64,000 nt of DNA from Bacteroidales bacterium (GTDB lineage Bacteria > Bacteroidota > Bacteroidia > Bacteroidales > UBA1402): positions 1-64,000 of the forward strand of contig JAFODP010000010.1 of the NCBI GenBank assembly GCA_017380635.1, given 5' to 3'. A program made the position numbers and the translations under genes. The notes under the pieces are model-generated. The model was given only the letters and a program-made list of their open reading frames with translations. It made no database searches and was not told where the DNA came from. Position 1 is the stretch's first letter. The number at the start of each line of letters is the position of its first letter. Of this stretch, positions 20,557-30,800 are shown piece after piece.

Positions 20557-20849
20557 TATTTTTCAAAGCTTTTTCCAACAAAATATTTTTTCCTTACACC
20601 TTATATATATAAAGCAACAGCGAGGCTATCAAAAACCCCACTGTCAACTTATAAATCAGAGCCGTACTCGACTGTGCCTTGATATCGCAAATAACGCCGC
20701 AGATGGTGCGTTAGCTTCTTCCATTCGGCTTGTCAGAATGTGCCAGATGCTAGGAATTAAGATTCAAGGCGAAAGGAGTGTACTCGAAGTACTCGACTGA
20801 GCCTTGATATCGCAAATAACGCCGCAGATGGTGCGTTATGACAAGCCGA
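20557..20849. repeat. Gap with a 50-base direct repeat and inverted ends
   Basis: Two 50-base copies, 20664-20713 and 20789-20838, differ at one base (GTACTCGACTG followed by T or A, then GCCTTGATATCGCAAATAAC and CGCCGCAGATGGTGCGTTA). CGGCTTGTCA (20725-20734) recurs inverted as TGACAAGCCG (20839-20848). The element ends against the stop codon of the DUF3467 gene. No transposase is present, so it could be a small non-autonomous element or a dispersed intergenic repeat. Confidence 0.75.
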
Positions 20850-21152
20850 TCAGGCTTCACCTTGAGAAAAACCCATAGGCGGAATCTGAGGAGCCTGCTG
20901 CTTAATCGGTCCCATTTGCTGCTCGTACTTGGCGATATTATCCTGCAAAGCATGCATCAAACGCTTGGCATGTTCGGGTGTCAGAATGATACGCGATTTC
21001 ACTTTAGCTTTGGGTGTGCCCGGCATCAAGCGAACAAAATCAAGCACAAACTCAGAACTCGAATGACTGATGATAGCCAAATTGGAATAAATACCTTGAG
21101 CCACTTCTTCGCTCAGTTCGATATTCAATTGATGATTATCTTGCTTTTCCAT
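20850..21152 (-). CDS. DUF3467 family protein
   Basis: 100 residues, soluble, of a small family common in Bacteroidota. The core is NIELSEEVAQGIYSNLAIIS followed by FVLDFVRLMPGTPKAKVKSR and LTPEHAKRLMHALQDNI; the tail is Pro/Gln-rich. No biochemical role is known to me. It starts two bases after the der stop codon, so it is probably co-transcribed with era and der. Its stop codon abuts the repeat element. Confidence 0.85.
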   Translation of the reverse strand: MEKQDNHQLNIELSEEVAQGIYSNLAIISHSSSEFVLDFVRLMPGTPKAKVKSRIILTPEHAKRLMHALQDNIAKYEQQMGPIKQQAPQIPPMGFSQGEA

Positions 21153-21154
21153 AC

Positions 21155-22474
21155 TTATTTCTGACGAATAAAGATTTGCACCGGCGTACCACAGAAATCG
21201 AATTGTTCACGCAATTTATTTTCAAGAAAACGCTTGTAGGGATCTTTCACATACTGAGGCAAATTGGCAAAGAATACGAAAGAAGGCGTCGAAGGTCCTT
21301 GCAACTGCGTTACATATTTGATTTTAATATATTTACCCTTGGTTGCAGGCGGCGGATAATTTTCGATGAGCGGCAAGAAAAATTCATTCAGACGACCCGT
21401 ATTGATGTGACGCTGACGCGCTTCGTACACAGCCTGAGCAGCTTCTATCGCCTTAAGGATACGTTGTTTGGTAAGCGCAGAGGTAAAAATCATCGGAAAA
21501 TCGGTGAAGGGAGCAAAGCGCGCACGAATAGCTTCTTCCATCTTTTTGAGCGAATTACTATCCTTATTTTCCACCAAGTCCCATTTGTTCACGCATACCA
21601 CCAGGCCTTTCTTGTTACGCTGAATGAGAGAGAAAATATTCATATCTTGACTTTCGATACCGCGGGTAGCATCCAACATCAAAATACAAACATCAGAGTT
21701 TTCAATAGCACGAATAGAACGCATCACCGAATAGAATTCGATATCTTCGGTCACCTTGGCTTTCTTACGAATACCGGCCGTATCTACCAAATAGAAGTCG
21801 TGGCCAAATTTATTGTAACGCGTCAGGATAGCATCGCGGGTGGTGCCGGCAATATCGGTCACAATATGACGATCTTCGCCAATAAACGCATTGATAATAG
21901 ACGACTTACCTACATTCGGACGACCCACCACGGCAATACGAGGCAATTCTTCCATAGCAGGCGTATCATCTTCTTTCTGAGGGAAAAGTTCGAGAATCTT
22001 GTCGAGCAAATCGCCGGTACCGCTACCATTCACAGCCGAGATGCAATAAGGATCGCCCAAACCCAGTTTGTAGAATTCGGCAGCGCCATAACTCATATTG
22101 CTTTCGTCGGTCTTGTTGCAAACCAACAGAATAGGACGATTCTTGACACGACGCAAAATATTGGCCACTGCCATATCAAGATCGGTCAGACCATTCTGAA
22201 TATCCACCAAGAAAAGGATCACATCGCTTTCTTCTACCGTGATAGACACTTGTTTGCGAATTTCTTCCTCGAAGACATCGTCGCTACCAACGATCCAACC
22301 ACCGGTATCCACTACCGAAAATTCCACGCCATTCCATTGTACTTTGCCATAATGACGATCGCGCGTGGTTCCAGCCTCGTCGCTCACGATGGCGTGACGA
22401 CCTTCCACCAAACGATTGAACAAAGTTGATTTTCCCACATTGGGACGACCTACTATCGTAACTAAATTTGCCAT
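21155..22474 (-). CDS. der: Ribosome biogenesis GTPase Der (EngA)
   Basis: 439 residues from the Met of [20 protein letters not shown]; an in-frame ATG ten codons upstream would overlap era and add an unconserved segment. Two tandem GTPase domains are visible: the first with GRPNVGKST near residue 8, DTGG and NKTD, the second with GRPNVGKSS near 180, DTAG and NKWD. A C-terminal KH-like domain follows. Acts in 50S maturation. Lies ten bases after era. Confidence 0.97.
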   Translation of the reverse strand: MANLVTIVGRPNVGKSTLFNRLVEGRHAIVSDEAGTTRDRHYGKVQWNGVEFSVVDTGGWIVGSDDVFEEEIRKQVSITVEESDVILFLVDIQNGLTDLDMAVANILRRVKNRPILLVCNKTDESNMSYGAAEFYKLGLGDPYCISAVNGSGTGDLLDKILELFPQKEDDTPAMEELPRIAVVGRPNVGKSSIINAFIGEDRHIVTDIAGTTRDAILTRYNKFGHDFYLVDTAGIRKKAKVTEDIEFYSVMRSIRAIENSDVCILMLDATRGIESQDMNIFSLIQRNKKGLVVCVNKWDLVENKDSNSLKKMEEAIRARFAPFTDFPMIFTSALTKQRILKAIEAAQAVYEARQRHINTGRLNEFFLPLIENYPPPATKGKYIKIKYVTQLQGPSTPSFVFFANLPQYVKDPYKRFLENKLREQFDFCGTPVQIFIRQK

Positions 22475-22484
22475 AATTATCTTT

Positions 22485-23372
22485 TTATTCAGGCTGATAG
22501 CCATACATTTTCAAACTATTGTCGCGATTGCGCCAATCTTTTTCCACTTTCACGAACAATTCCAGATTCACTTTCTGATCAAGGAAACGCTCTATATCGC
22601 GGCGAGCTTCGGTGCCCACCTTCTTCAAGGCAGCTCCATTGTGTCCGATGATGATACCTTTCTGCGTATCGCGTTCCACGATGATTACCGCCTGGATATT
22701 CACCCTGTTTTTTTCTTCCTTGTACGATTCCACCATCACTTCTACCGAATAAGGAACCTCCTTTTGATAGTACAGCAGAATCTTTTCACGGATGATTTCG
22801 GAAACAAAGAAACGCGTCGGCTTGTCGGTGAGCGCATCTTTACCGAAATAAGGCGGACATTCGGGCAACAACTCAATAATACGTCGCAAGAGATTATCCA
22901 CATTGAAACGATGCAAAGCCGCCATGGGCAGAATTTCCGCCTTGGGCAAAAGTTCGTGCATTTCCTGCACCTGCGCCTCCAGCGCTTGCGGATTGCTCAA
23001 ATCGATCTTGTTGAGAAGCACCAACACCGGAATATCCATTTTCTGCACTTTGGCAATAAAGTCGGCATGCTTGTCTATTTTTTCCACCGTATCGGTGATA
23101 TAGAGCAGCACGTCGGCATCGGTAAGTGCAGACACCGAGAAACTCAGCATGGATTCCTGCAATTTGTAATTAGGTTTCAACACACCCGGCGTATCGGAAA
23201 AAACAATCTGATAATCTTCTCCATTCACGATACCCGTGATACGATGACGCGTGGTCTGCGCCTTGGAAGTGATGATAGAAATTCTTTCTCCCACCAGCGC
23301 ATTCATCAGTGTAGATTTACCCACGTTGGGATTACCCACAATATTGACAAAACCCGATTTATGTGTAGCCAT
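22485..23372 (-). CDS. era: GTPase Era
   Basis: 295 residues from the Met of [21 protein letters not shown] longer in-frame start overlaps the promoter -7 element at 23393-23400, so it cannot be in the mRNA. GTPase motifs [13 protein letters not shown] and NKID are present, followed by the C-terminal KH domain with [22 protein letters not shown] that binds the 3' end of 16S rRNA. Confidence 0.97.
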   Translation of the reverse strand: MATHKSGFVNIVGNPNVGKSTLMNALVGERISIITSKAQTTRHRITGIVNGEDYQIVFSDTPGVLKPNYKLQESMLSFSVSALTDADVLLYITDTVEKIDKHADFIAKVQKMDIPVLVLLNKIDLSNPQALEAQVQEMHELLPKAEILPMAALHRFNVDNLLRRIIELLPECPPYFGKDALTDKPTRFFVSEIIREKILLYYQKEVPYSVEVMVESYKEEKNRVNIQAVIIVERDTQKGIIIGHNGAALKKVGTEARRDIERFLDQKVNLELFVKVEKDWRNRDNSLKMYGYQPE

Positions 23373-23392
23373 CTGAAATAATTGATTTTCCA

Positions 23393-23424
23393 CAAAGGTA
23401 TAATAAAAACGGAAGACAGTCAAA
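23393..23424 (-). promoter_or_regulatory. Promoter of era-der-DUF3467
   Basis: TTTG (23421-23424), 20 bases, TACCTTTG (23393-23400) on the minus strand. The -33 element lies in the loop of the rpmF terminator hairpin, so termination and initiation signals are interleaved. Confidence 0.85.
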
Positions 23425-23447
23425 ATTTGAGCGTCATTCCGTTATTA
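23403..23447 (-). terminator. Terminator of the YceD-rpmF operon
   Basis: AACGGAAGAC (from 23408) pairs with GTCATTCCGTT (ending 23443) with one bulge and a loop of about 14 bases; on the minus strand CCGTTTTTATTA follows, giving the T tract. Confidence 0.75.
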
Positions 23448-23504
23448 TTCCAAAGCCCGGACGAACAATGTCGACGCTGGGCCTCAAGAGTTAGCTTAGA
23501 GCGA

Positions 23505-23687
23505 TTACTCTTGGTTCATTTCGATAGCCACTTTGCCACGATAGTAACCACATTCGCCACATACAGTGTGGTAGATATAGTGGTTGCCGCAGTTAGGGCA
23601 TACAGCCAAAGTAGGAGCCTCAGCCTTGTAGTGAGTTCTTCTCTTGGCAGTTCTGGTGTTCGAATGTTTGTGTCTAGGATGTGCCAT
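23505..23687 (-). CDS. rpmF: 50S ribosomal protein L32
   Basis: 60 residues. Starts MAHPRHKHSNTRTAKRRTH and contains a zinc-ribbon pair CPNCGNHY and CGECGYYRG, so the zinc-binding form. It follows a YceD/DUF177 gene by 18 bases, a pairing conserved across bacteria. Confidence 0.97.
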   Translation of the reverse strand: MAHPRHKHSNTRTAKRRTHYKAEAPTLAVCPNCGNHYIYHTVCGECGYYRGKVAIEMNQE

Positions 23688-23705
23688 TGTTATATAATTT
23701 AGTTA

Positions 23706-24290
23706 TTAATCTTCAAATTTTAAATTTTTCAAAGCATCCCAAATGGGATTCGTAGCGGCTTCGGCCTGATTGTCAGACGCCTCATCGAAATCATCTTCGT
23801 CGAAAAGCATATCGTCGTCTTCTTCGTCATCAATGCGTTTTGCCAGGTGCTGTTTGAGCTTGGAAGACATTGCCTTGTCACACTGACCAGGCTCGTGTAT
23901 GCGTTTCAGCGGAAGTGCCAAAGCTATGATTTCATATAAAAACCATGCAATATTCCATTCGCCTTCGCTTTCCGGAATAACCAAGACCTCGTCGCTTTCT
24001 TCTACATATTCATCACCCATCTTCACAACCAGACGGCTGGATTGATCGATAGCAATGTCCATATCGGCCAAACAACGATCGCAAGGAACCTGCACTTTGC
24101 CTTCTACCTGAAACTTAATTTCATATTCGCGACCATTATAATTGACCACGACTTTGGCAAGCAAATCGCCCGTGCGAATCTCGGGAGCCTCGATCTGTGC
24201 AAACCAATCGCTATCCAAATGATAGTCGTACTCGTGTTTTCCGAGCGACAAACTCTTCAAAGGCAGCGTATAAGCACTCAATTGACTCAT
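23706..24290 (-). CDS. YceD/DUF177 family protein
   Basis: 194 residues from the Met of MSQLSAYTLPLKSLSLGKHE; the longer frame starts upstream of the promoter -7 (24319-24326). The family signature VQVPCDRCLADMDIAID is present in the middle and the C-terminus is Asp/Glu-rich. In other bacteria YceD-type proteins affect 23S rRNA maturation and are linked to rpmF, as here. Soluble cytoplasmic protein. Confidence 0.9.
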   Translation of the reverse strand: MSQLSAYTLPLKSLSLGKHEYDYHLDSDWFAQIEAPEIRTGDLLAKVVVNYNGREYEIKFQVEGKVQVPCDRCLADMDIAIDQSSRLVVKMGDEYVEESDEVLVIPESEGEWNIAWFLYEIIALALPLKRIHEPGQCDKAMSSKLKQHLAKRIDDEEDDDMLFDEDDFDEASDNQAEAATNPIWDALKNLKFED

Positions 24291-24318
24291 CGTTATAGTC
24301 TTTTCCGAAAAAACGGCG

Positions 24319-24326
24319 CAAAGGTA
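24319..24326 (-). promoter_or_regulatory. -7 promoter element for YceD-rpmF
   Basis: TACCTTTG on the minus strand, 28 bases upstream of the chosen start codon. The -33 position is a poly-T/A stretch rather than an exact TTTG. Confidence 0.65.
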
Positions 24327-24377
24327 GCTATTTTTTTTCTTTAAAAAAATACTCTTCGCCAATAAGTTATTTATTTT

Positions 24378-24803
24378 TTAATCTTCTTCGAAAGTCATTG
24401 TCAGACGGAAACGCATCAACTCGGGCACTTCGTCGTAGAAATCGGAGTTGGTGACATATACCGTCACTTTTCTGACACCGTATTGAAAATCTACCGTTCG
24501 TGTCCACATTTCACCCAGATCATTCTTATAATGAGTGACATAAGGCAGCGGCTGACGAGCATCGTCATACACTATTTCACAAGAAACGATACCGGTATTG
24601 TAGACCCATTGCGTCAGTTCCGGCACATCGAAAGTGGCGGCATAATAGCCCGGCATATCGGGCGAAGACATTTTGGTCCATCTATCGGCCGTCAATTTAA
24701 CCTGAATCACTTCCTGATCGGAATAAGAGTACATGTCGACATCGCAAGACGAGAACGACAGGCCCATCAAAACCAGCATCAGCATAAAGAAAACTTTTTT
24801 CAT
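24378..24803 (-). CDS. Small lipoprotein of unknown function
   Basis: 141 residues. The N-terminus MKKVFFMLMLVLMGLSFSSC is a lipoprotein signal with the acylated cysteine at position 20. The mature part is rich in beta-strand-like segments and aromatic residues (VDMYSYSDQEVIQVKLTADR, WTRTVDFQYGVRKVTVYVTN), suggesting a small beta-sandwich. It follows panB by 17 bases and may share its transcript. I do not recognise the family. Confidence 0.75.
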   Translation of the reverse strand: MKKVFFMLMLVLMGLSFSSCDVDMYSYSDQEVIQVKLTADRWTKMSSPDMPGYYAATFDVPELTQWVYNTGIVSCEIVYDDARQPLPYVTHYKNDLGEMWTRTVDFQYGVRKVTVYVTNSDFYDEVPELMRFRLTMTFEED

Positions 24804-24820
24804 AGCCGTCTATTTATAGG

Positions 24821-25639
24821 TTAATATTGTTCTTTTTCGTTAGGAAAATCGCGCGACTTCACATCCTTGATATAATCTTGGGTAGCCTGCACGATGGTTT
24901 CCTGCAAATTGGCATAACGACGCAAGAATCTGGGAGAAAAAGCCTGGGTGATACCCAACATATCGTGCGCCACCAACACTTGTCCGTCGGTATACTGACC
25001 TGCACCGATACCAATGGTAGGAATCTTCAGACTTTCAGATACTTCCTTAGCCAAAGTAGCGGGAATCTTTTCCAACACCAAAGCGAAACAACCAATTTCC
25101 TGCAACAATTTGGCATCTTCTTTCAACTTGGCTGCCTCGGCTTCTTCGCGGGCACGAACAGCATAAGTACCGAACTTATTGATAGATTGCGGCGTCAAGC
25201 CCAGATGACCCATCACCGGAATACCGGCACAAAGAATACGTTCGATGGATTCGCGAATTTCGCTACCGCCTTCCAATTTAATAGCATCGGCATGGGTTTC
25301 TTTCATGATACGGATAGCGCTGGCCAAAGCCTCTTTGGAGTTGCCTTGATACGTACCGAAAGGCATATCCACCACCACCAAGGCTCGGTTCACACCGCGC
25401 ACCACCGATTTTCCGTGATAAATCATCTGATCGAGGGTAATGGGCAAAGTAGTTGAGTTACCGGCCATCACATTCGAAGCGGAGTCACCCACCAAAATCA
25501 CGTCCATTCCCGACTGATCGATCAATTTTGCCATAGAGAAATCGTAAGAGGTAAGCATGGCAATCTTTTCGCCTCTTTGTTTCATTTCCCACAAGCGATG
25601 TGTGGTCACTTTTCTTGTATCTTCCTGATGTACAGACAT
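24821..25639 (-). CDS. panB: 3-methyl-2-oxobutanoate hydroxymethyltransferase
   Basis: 272 residues from the Met of [20 protein letters not shown]; the ORF extends upstream but would overlap the preceding esterase gene. Transfers a hydroxymethyl group from 5,10-methylene-THF to alpha-ketoisovalerate in pantothenate synthesis. Motifs ITVGD-type [27 protein letters not shown] and GIGAG are present. Lies 19 bases after the acetyl-esterase gene, so it is co-oriented with, and may be read through from, the pectin gene block. Other pan genes are not seen here. Confidence 0.96.
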   Translation of the reverse strand: MSVHQEDTRKVTTHRLWEMKQRGEKIAMLTSYDFSMAKLIDQSGMDVILVGDSASNVMAGNSTTLPITLDQMIYHGKSVVRGVNRALVVVDMPFGTYQGNSKEALASAIRIMKETHADAIKLEGGSEIRESIERILCAGIPVMGHLGLTPQSINKFGTYAVRAREEAEAAKLKEDAKLLQEIGCFALVLEKIPATLAKEVSESLKIPTIGIGAGQYTDGQVLVAHDMLGITQAFSPRFLRRYANLQETIVQATQDYIKDVKSRDFPNEKEQY

Positions 25640-25658
25640 ATCTTTTACATTTAGAATA

Positions 25659-26966
25659 TTATTTGCATTGAGCACGCATCCAGGCATTGGCACGAACATT
25701 GGTTTCGTTGAAACGCCAATGGGCCGACGAAGGCGTAATTTCTATCACTTTGGGAGCCGTCACCTGATTGATGGCTGCGCAAACCGAAGTGGGCGGACAA
25801 GTATTGTCGTTGTAGCCATAAGAATAGAATCCGGGCACCTTGATACGACGGGCAAAATTCAACACATCGTAATAAGACAAGGTTTCGAACATCTGATCTA
25901 CACTCACCGACAATTCTCTTTTGCTACCGGGCGCCAACATACGGGGCCATCCTCCGGCACGATTGCCATAAGCATAACCCGACAAATCGCAGAGCGCCGG
26001 ATAGAACGAGGCCAGAAAATCGATACGGGGATCCAAAGCGGCGGCCACAATAGAAAGCGCCCCACCCTGACTACCTCCGGTAACACCCACATTAACGCCA
26101 TCAAAATTGGGCAGACTTACCAGAAAATCGATGCAGCGAACCAGAGCCGCATACACCTTGCGATAGTAATATTGTTCCTTGCTTTCCAAACCGATATAGG
26201 CATAATCGCCGCGGTTCAGTTCCACTTGTTTGGCTTTGATTTCTTCGTCGGTGGCGTCCATAGGAATGCCGTTGATACCGATGGTAAGCGTGATGAAACC
26301 TTCTTGTGCAAACCAGGGCGTCGGATTGATACGCTTCACACCGGCTCCCGGCGGATGCAGCATCACCGGATGCTTCAGGCCATCGTTGGGTTCTTGCAGA
26401 TAACCATAGACATAGTTGCCTTTTTCGTAGCACTGAATCTTCACCATCGACACTTTTACCTTGTCGGAGCTTTTTTCGGGCAGCGGCACAATTTCCACTT
26501 CCATGGGCACTTTGGCAGCTTGCTTCAAGGTCTTGGCCCAAAAAGCATCGAAATCGGCAGGATTGGCAATGGTGGGTTGAATCTGTTCGGGCGCGAAAGC
26601 CACTTTCATTTCTTCGCGATAGCTCTCTCCTTCTACTTCGAAAGAAAGTTTACAATAACGGAAACCCGGCTGCGTCATCGTACCGAAAGACAGCAAGGCT
26701 TCGCCATTACAGAAAGTTGTCACACCGGAAGTATCGGCCGGCATACGGTCGGGACCTGCCGTAAAATGAATCTTCACGTTTTCAAGACCTTTACCTCCGG
26801 CTTGAGCCACCACTTTCAGCGCGGCAGCATCGCCCAAATTATACACAGCGTCGCTATGCGAAGGAATCACCACAAAATCCACGTACGCTCTGCGGGCCGG
26901 ACTATTCTGTGCCGACAGCGAGAACAACATACTAACAGCCAAAAAGGCCGACAAGATCTTTTTCAT
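25659..26966 (-). CDS. Secreted acetyl esterase, AXE1/CE7-like
   Basis: 435 residues. Signal peptide [20 protein letters not shown], an N-terminal beta-sandwich-like segment (about 25-125), then an alpha/beta-hydrolase of the acetyl-xylan esterase (AXE1) type. The nucleophile elbow GGSQGG places Ser at 299; an Asp lies in GYNDNTCPP and the His in SSAHWRF near the end, completing a triad. CE7-like enzymes remove acetyl groups from poly- or oligosaccharides; in this setting acetylated pectin or xylo-oligosaccharides are likely. Seven bases after the SGNH gene, so the two esterases are coexpressed. Confidence 0.85.
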   Translation of the reverse strand: MKKILSAFLAVSMLFSLSAQNSPARRAYVDFVVIPSHSDAVYNLGDAAALKVVAQAGGKGLENVKIHFTAGPDRMPADTSGVTTFCNGEALLSFGTMTQPGFRYCKLSFEVEGESYREEMKVAFAPEQIQPTIANPADFDAFWAKTLKQAAKVPMEVEIVPLPEKSSDKVKVSMVKIQCYEKGNYVYGYLQEPNDGLKHPVMLHPPGAGVKRINPTPWFAQEGFITLTIGINGIPMDATDEEIKAKQVELNRGDYAYIGLESKEQYYYRKVYAALVRCIDFLVSLPNFDGVNVGVTGGSQGGALSIVAAALDPRIDFLASFYPALCDLSGYAYGNRAGGWPRMLAPGSKRELSVSVDQMFETLSYYDVLNFARRIKVPGFYSYGYNDNTCPPTSVCAAINQVTAPKVIEITPSSAHWRFNETNVRANAWMRAQCK

Positions 26967-26972
26967 TTGCTA

Positions 26973-27821
26973 TCAATAAATAGTAGGTAAAACATATTGC
27001 ATCACCTTGGCAATGCGGTATTGACCTTCGGTGCTGGGATGCAGACGATCGTTGGCAGCGCGTTGAATGTACTTGATATTGGAATCGAGATTGGGCACGA
27101 TACCGGCATTCGCATACAAATCCACCACAGGCACCGACCAATAGGCCGCAGCCTTTTTCAACACTTCCACATAATCTTCGAGGAAAAGGCCTTGCGCGTT
27201 GCAATAATATTCGTCGGGCTGCACGTTCTTTTCGTTAAACTTGGCATAACCACGATGAATAGGCGTCATGATAACGATAGAAGCTTCCGGATACTGCGTT
27301 TTCAGATAAGACAAAGTCATGTTGATACGGCCGCAGAAAGTGCTATCGTTCATCAGAGGAATACGATGTTTGCGCACTTCCACCTTGGGACCTTTCACTT
27401 CGACGGGCACTTCTTCGTAGGCAAAGAATTCTCCGATAGGCACACCGGCATTGTAGTCGTTGGTGCCGGCAAAAATCAGGATAGCATCCACTTGGTCTTG
27501 GTGTTCGCTCCACAGCGTTTGCGCCTGTCCATGAATCTGATGCCACTGACGTCCGCTTCGACCATAATTGTAAGTAGCGTCAAAACCAAGCAACTGGCTA
27601 AGATATTCCCACCAAAGCAACATATCCGGACCCAGTGTTCGCTTGTCGGTCATGGAATCGCCCAAAAGCGCCACACGACGACCGGCCCAGTGAGTCTTCA
27701 AGGTTTTTTCCTTTTTAGTGATGACCACGTTTTCGTGATAATCCTGCGGCTTGCTTGTTTCCTGCGCCATCATGGGGCAGACAAGCATCAGTGCCATGAA
27801 AATGCCTACTACTTTTTTCAT
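26973..27821 (-). CDS. Secreted SGNH/GDSL hydrolase, probable deacetylase
   Basis: 282 residues with a signal peptide ending MAQE. SGNH blocks are complete: block I LLGDSMTDKR (Ser56), block II NYGRSG, block III AGTNDYN (Asn121), block V NDRLHPS (Asp258, His261). The domain resembles carbohydrate O-acetyl esterases. It begins two bases before the end of the long pectate-lyase gene and precedes the AXE1-like gene, so a pectin-deacetylating role fits; the exact substrate is not readable. Confidence 0.85.
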   Translation of the reverse strand: MKKVVGIFMALMLVCPMMAQETSKPQDYHENVVITKKEKTLKTHWAGRRVALLGDSMTDKRTLGPDMLLWWEYLSQLLGFDATYNYGRSGRQWHQIHGQAQTLWSEHQDQVDAILIFAGTNDYNAGVPIGEFFAYEEVPVEVKGPKVEVRKHRIPLMNDSTFCGRINMTLSYLKTQYPEASIVIMTPIHRGYAKFNEKNVQPDEYYCNAQGLFLEDYVEVLKKAAAYWSVPVVDLYANAGIVPNLDSNIKYIQRAANDRLHPSTEGQYRIAKVMQYVLPTIY

Positions 27822-27822
27822 T

Positions 27823-30800
27823 TTATTTTACCATGATTTTTTGAGTCAAATCCTGAGCATCGTTCTGCAAACGAACGATATACAATCCAGAAGGCAGCGC
27901 CACTTCGCTCACGGCATCCACCTGCGACTGATGACAGAGTTCGCCCAACAAGTTGTATACACGAAGTACCGTATTAGCTTGTGCCACTTCTACGCGCAAA
28001 CAATTCATTACCGGAGAATACACCTTCATCGCAGCCAGCATATTTTCGGACAAAGCGGTGACAGGCTCATTGGAAATCTGCAGACGACTCACCGTAACAC
28101 TACCCGACAAAGTGGGTGCAGTAATCTTGATGAAGCGAGCTTCGGCATCCAAAGGCAATTGCATATCGATGGGGAAATCCTGAGCCGAGAACTGACGAAT
28201 GGTACGCCAATAAGGCGCTACATCGGCATTGCGGGTTTCTTGTACTTTGAAAGCAACGTTGCTACCACTGAAATCGGCCTTGATAGTAATAGATTGAGCC
28301 GGCTGATTAAAATAAGCCATCAGTTTGTCTTTGGTATTGGTCATGACGGCCGAATTGGCAGAAATCGTACCACTGGCCTGTACCCAGTGAGGATAATCGT
28401 TCTGTGCTTCTTGCACCAAGCCTCCCACCGTTGTAAAAGGAGCCGTTTGGTTGAAAGGAACAAAATCGAGAGGCATAGCCGTGGCAGCCTTACCATAATG
28501 GTTTTCACCTTCGAGCTTGGTAGGCGGGAAATCGCATGTGCGGAAAGCAAATTCACCCTTGAAAGTCTTGGTGGCATTGAAATCGATGATTTCGCCCAAA
28601 TCGAGCACATAATCGGTATTCGGAGCCAAAGAATTGTAGTTGATGGTGAGGTTCTTGCCTGATGCACTGGCGCTTACTTGCTCAAATTGTTTACCATTCA
28701 ACTTAATACCGCCATTATACTTGATATCCTGATTGAAGGTGATAGCCATGCTACCATCGGCATAAGAAAAGTCTTCGGCAGCGGGCGTAGCAGCAATCTC
28801 GATGGGAATTTCGCTGATATCGGGCACATAAGCTTCCAACAAAACATCATTAACATTGAACTTCTTGGCATTGGCATCGATCTTGAAAGTGATCTTTTCG
28901 CTACCCACATACACATATTCAAATTTAAAAGTACGTTTGGCAGAAGCCATCGTCATAGCCATAGCTTGGCTTTCTGTTCCCTTGATGATCTGTTTCAAAT
29001 TCACCGTCTTGGAACTCTTGTCGGGATTACCCAAATACAGCACGATACGGCAAGGACCTTGTACTTCGGGAAGCGTCATATAACCGCCGCTCTTGGTGGT
29101 ATAGAACTGCACACAACGAGGAGAGGCACCGGCATCGGCAGCCGTGTAAGGGCCATAATCGGCACCCGTATCACTAGACACATTGGCCGACGACATCGCG
29201 ATGATACGGATGGCATTGCTACCTGCACCGAAAGTCATGCCGGCCACCGTCTTGGTGGTGTTGGCAGCGTTAATAATGTTGGTATTGTCGCCGATGCTTC
29301 CGTAAGTAGAAGCCCAAGCAGCAGGTTTGCTTCCAAAGTCGCTATAAAACAACTGACCGCCGGGAACAGCTTCAAAATTCCAGATATCACCGGCCGTTTC
29401 ACCCAAATCGTTCTTAGCATCAACACGCCAATAATAGACTTTACCTACACTCAAAGTCTTGGTGTAGGTAAAAGCAGTCGTTGATAAATTGCGGGCAACT
29501 TGTGTAAGGCTATCGGGATGAGTACCGATAAAAACCGAATAATAGAGTTTGCCGCCATAGCTATTGGTCTTGTTTTCCCAGGTCATTTTCAGCGTGGAAG
29601 ATACGCCATGCGAGCCTTGATGTTCCGGCGTGGGATTGACACTCACTTTGGGCATTTCCGGATCGCCGATGGTGGCAACAGCCAACACGTTGCTGTACAC
29701 CGAAAGAATTTCGCCATTCAAAGCTCTGACGCGGAAATAATATTTGGTTTCGGGAGTCAAGCCTTCCACACGATACGAATTAACATTGGCATCCAAAGTA
29801 GCAATCTGCGTAAAGCTCTTGTTGTCTGAAGATTGTTCCAGAACAAAAGCCGTTTCGTCGCTAGCATTATCGGTCCATTTCAAAAGCATGCTCACCTTGG
29901 TGATTTCACTTGCGCTCAAAGATGAAGGCGATTTCACATAAGGATAAGCCGAAACAATGCTGAACGAATAATTTTCGATGTTGGCATAACCATTGGCGGC
30001 AATCTGCATAGCATCGCTGGCATCGTTGGGATTCAAACCGTTGGCCGTTTCCCATGCGTCGGGCATGGCGTCGCCGTCGCTATCTTGAGGTTTGTAACCG
30101 CCGTAAAGAGCGCCGGTACCTTTATGAGGAAGATCGCGTTCGGTGGTGATACCATCGGTGGTACCTTTCTTACCATAAGATTTCAATTCATCAATCAAGT
30201 ATTGATCTACTTGGTCGCGTACGGGCAAACTTGGACCAACACTGTCGATAATCCATGCCAAAGCATCCTGGGCGCTCATCAAGCCTTTGATTTCTGCATG
30301 AGCTTGAGGACGAGTATGGTTGTCCCAGTTTGCCCAATCTTTCACTTGCGTACTGCCTGAATAAGGATGTCCCATTTCTGTACCATCAAGCACGCCGTTG
30401 ACATTGCTGTCGTAGTAGTTACCTTCACCGTAATAGGTGAAAGTAGGCGTTCCACGGGTAAAGGGAGCGGTGGCGCCATCCCAAGGACCTTTCACAAAAT
30501 AGTTGTTACGGATATCGGCCCAAGAACTAGCTTCGGTATCACCCATGATATAGCAACCACCATTACCCCAGTTGTACACCACATTGTTTACATACTGATG
30601 CAAACCTTTTACTTTGGGATTACGGGTTTTATTTTCGATGAAAAGGTTGCGATATTGCGTTACACCACCATTGGTCTGAATCAGACCACCGCAAGAGTGC
30701 GTCTGCAAGCCTTGTCCGATGATAGAGTTCTGGATGGTGATATTGCTGGGCTCGGTGCCCTTGTTATCCCAAGATACCGAGAAGTTTTCGTCACGACCCC

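Noticed and set aside
20750-20953. Small minus-strand frame across the direct repeat
   Set aside because: Its sequence combines an out-of-frame piece of the DUF3467 gene with the repeat. The repeat half occurs twice, so it is repeat DNA, not a gene.
21176-22429. Plus-strand 417-codon open frame opposite der
   Set aside because: It is an exact shadow of a conserved GTPase gene, with no recognisable domain and no promoter or start signal; the long frame results from the codon bias of der.
23373-23423. Longer N-terminus for Era
   Set aside because: The extra 17 codons overlap the -7 promoter element at 23393-23400, so they would not be transcribed.
25668-26990. Plus-strand 440-codon open frame opposite the AXE1-like esterase
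   Set aside because: The minus-strand gene has a signal peptide and catalytic motifs. The opposite frame is rich in His, Arg and Ile, as expected of antisense translation.
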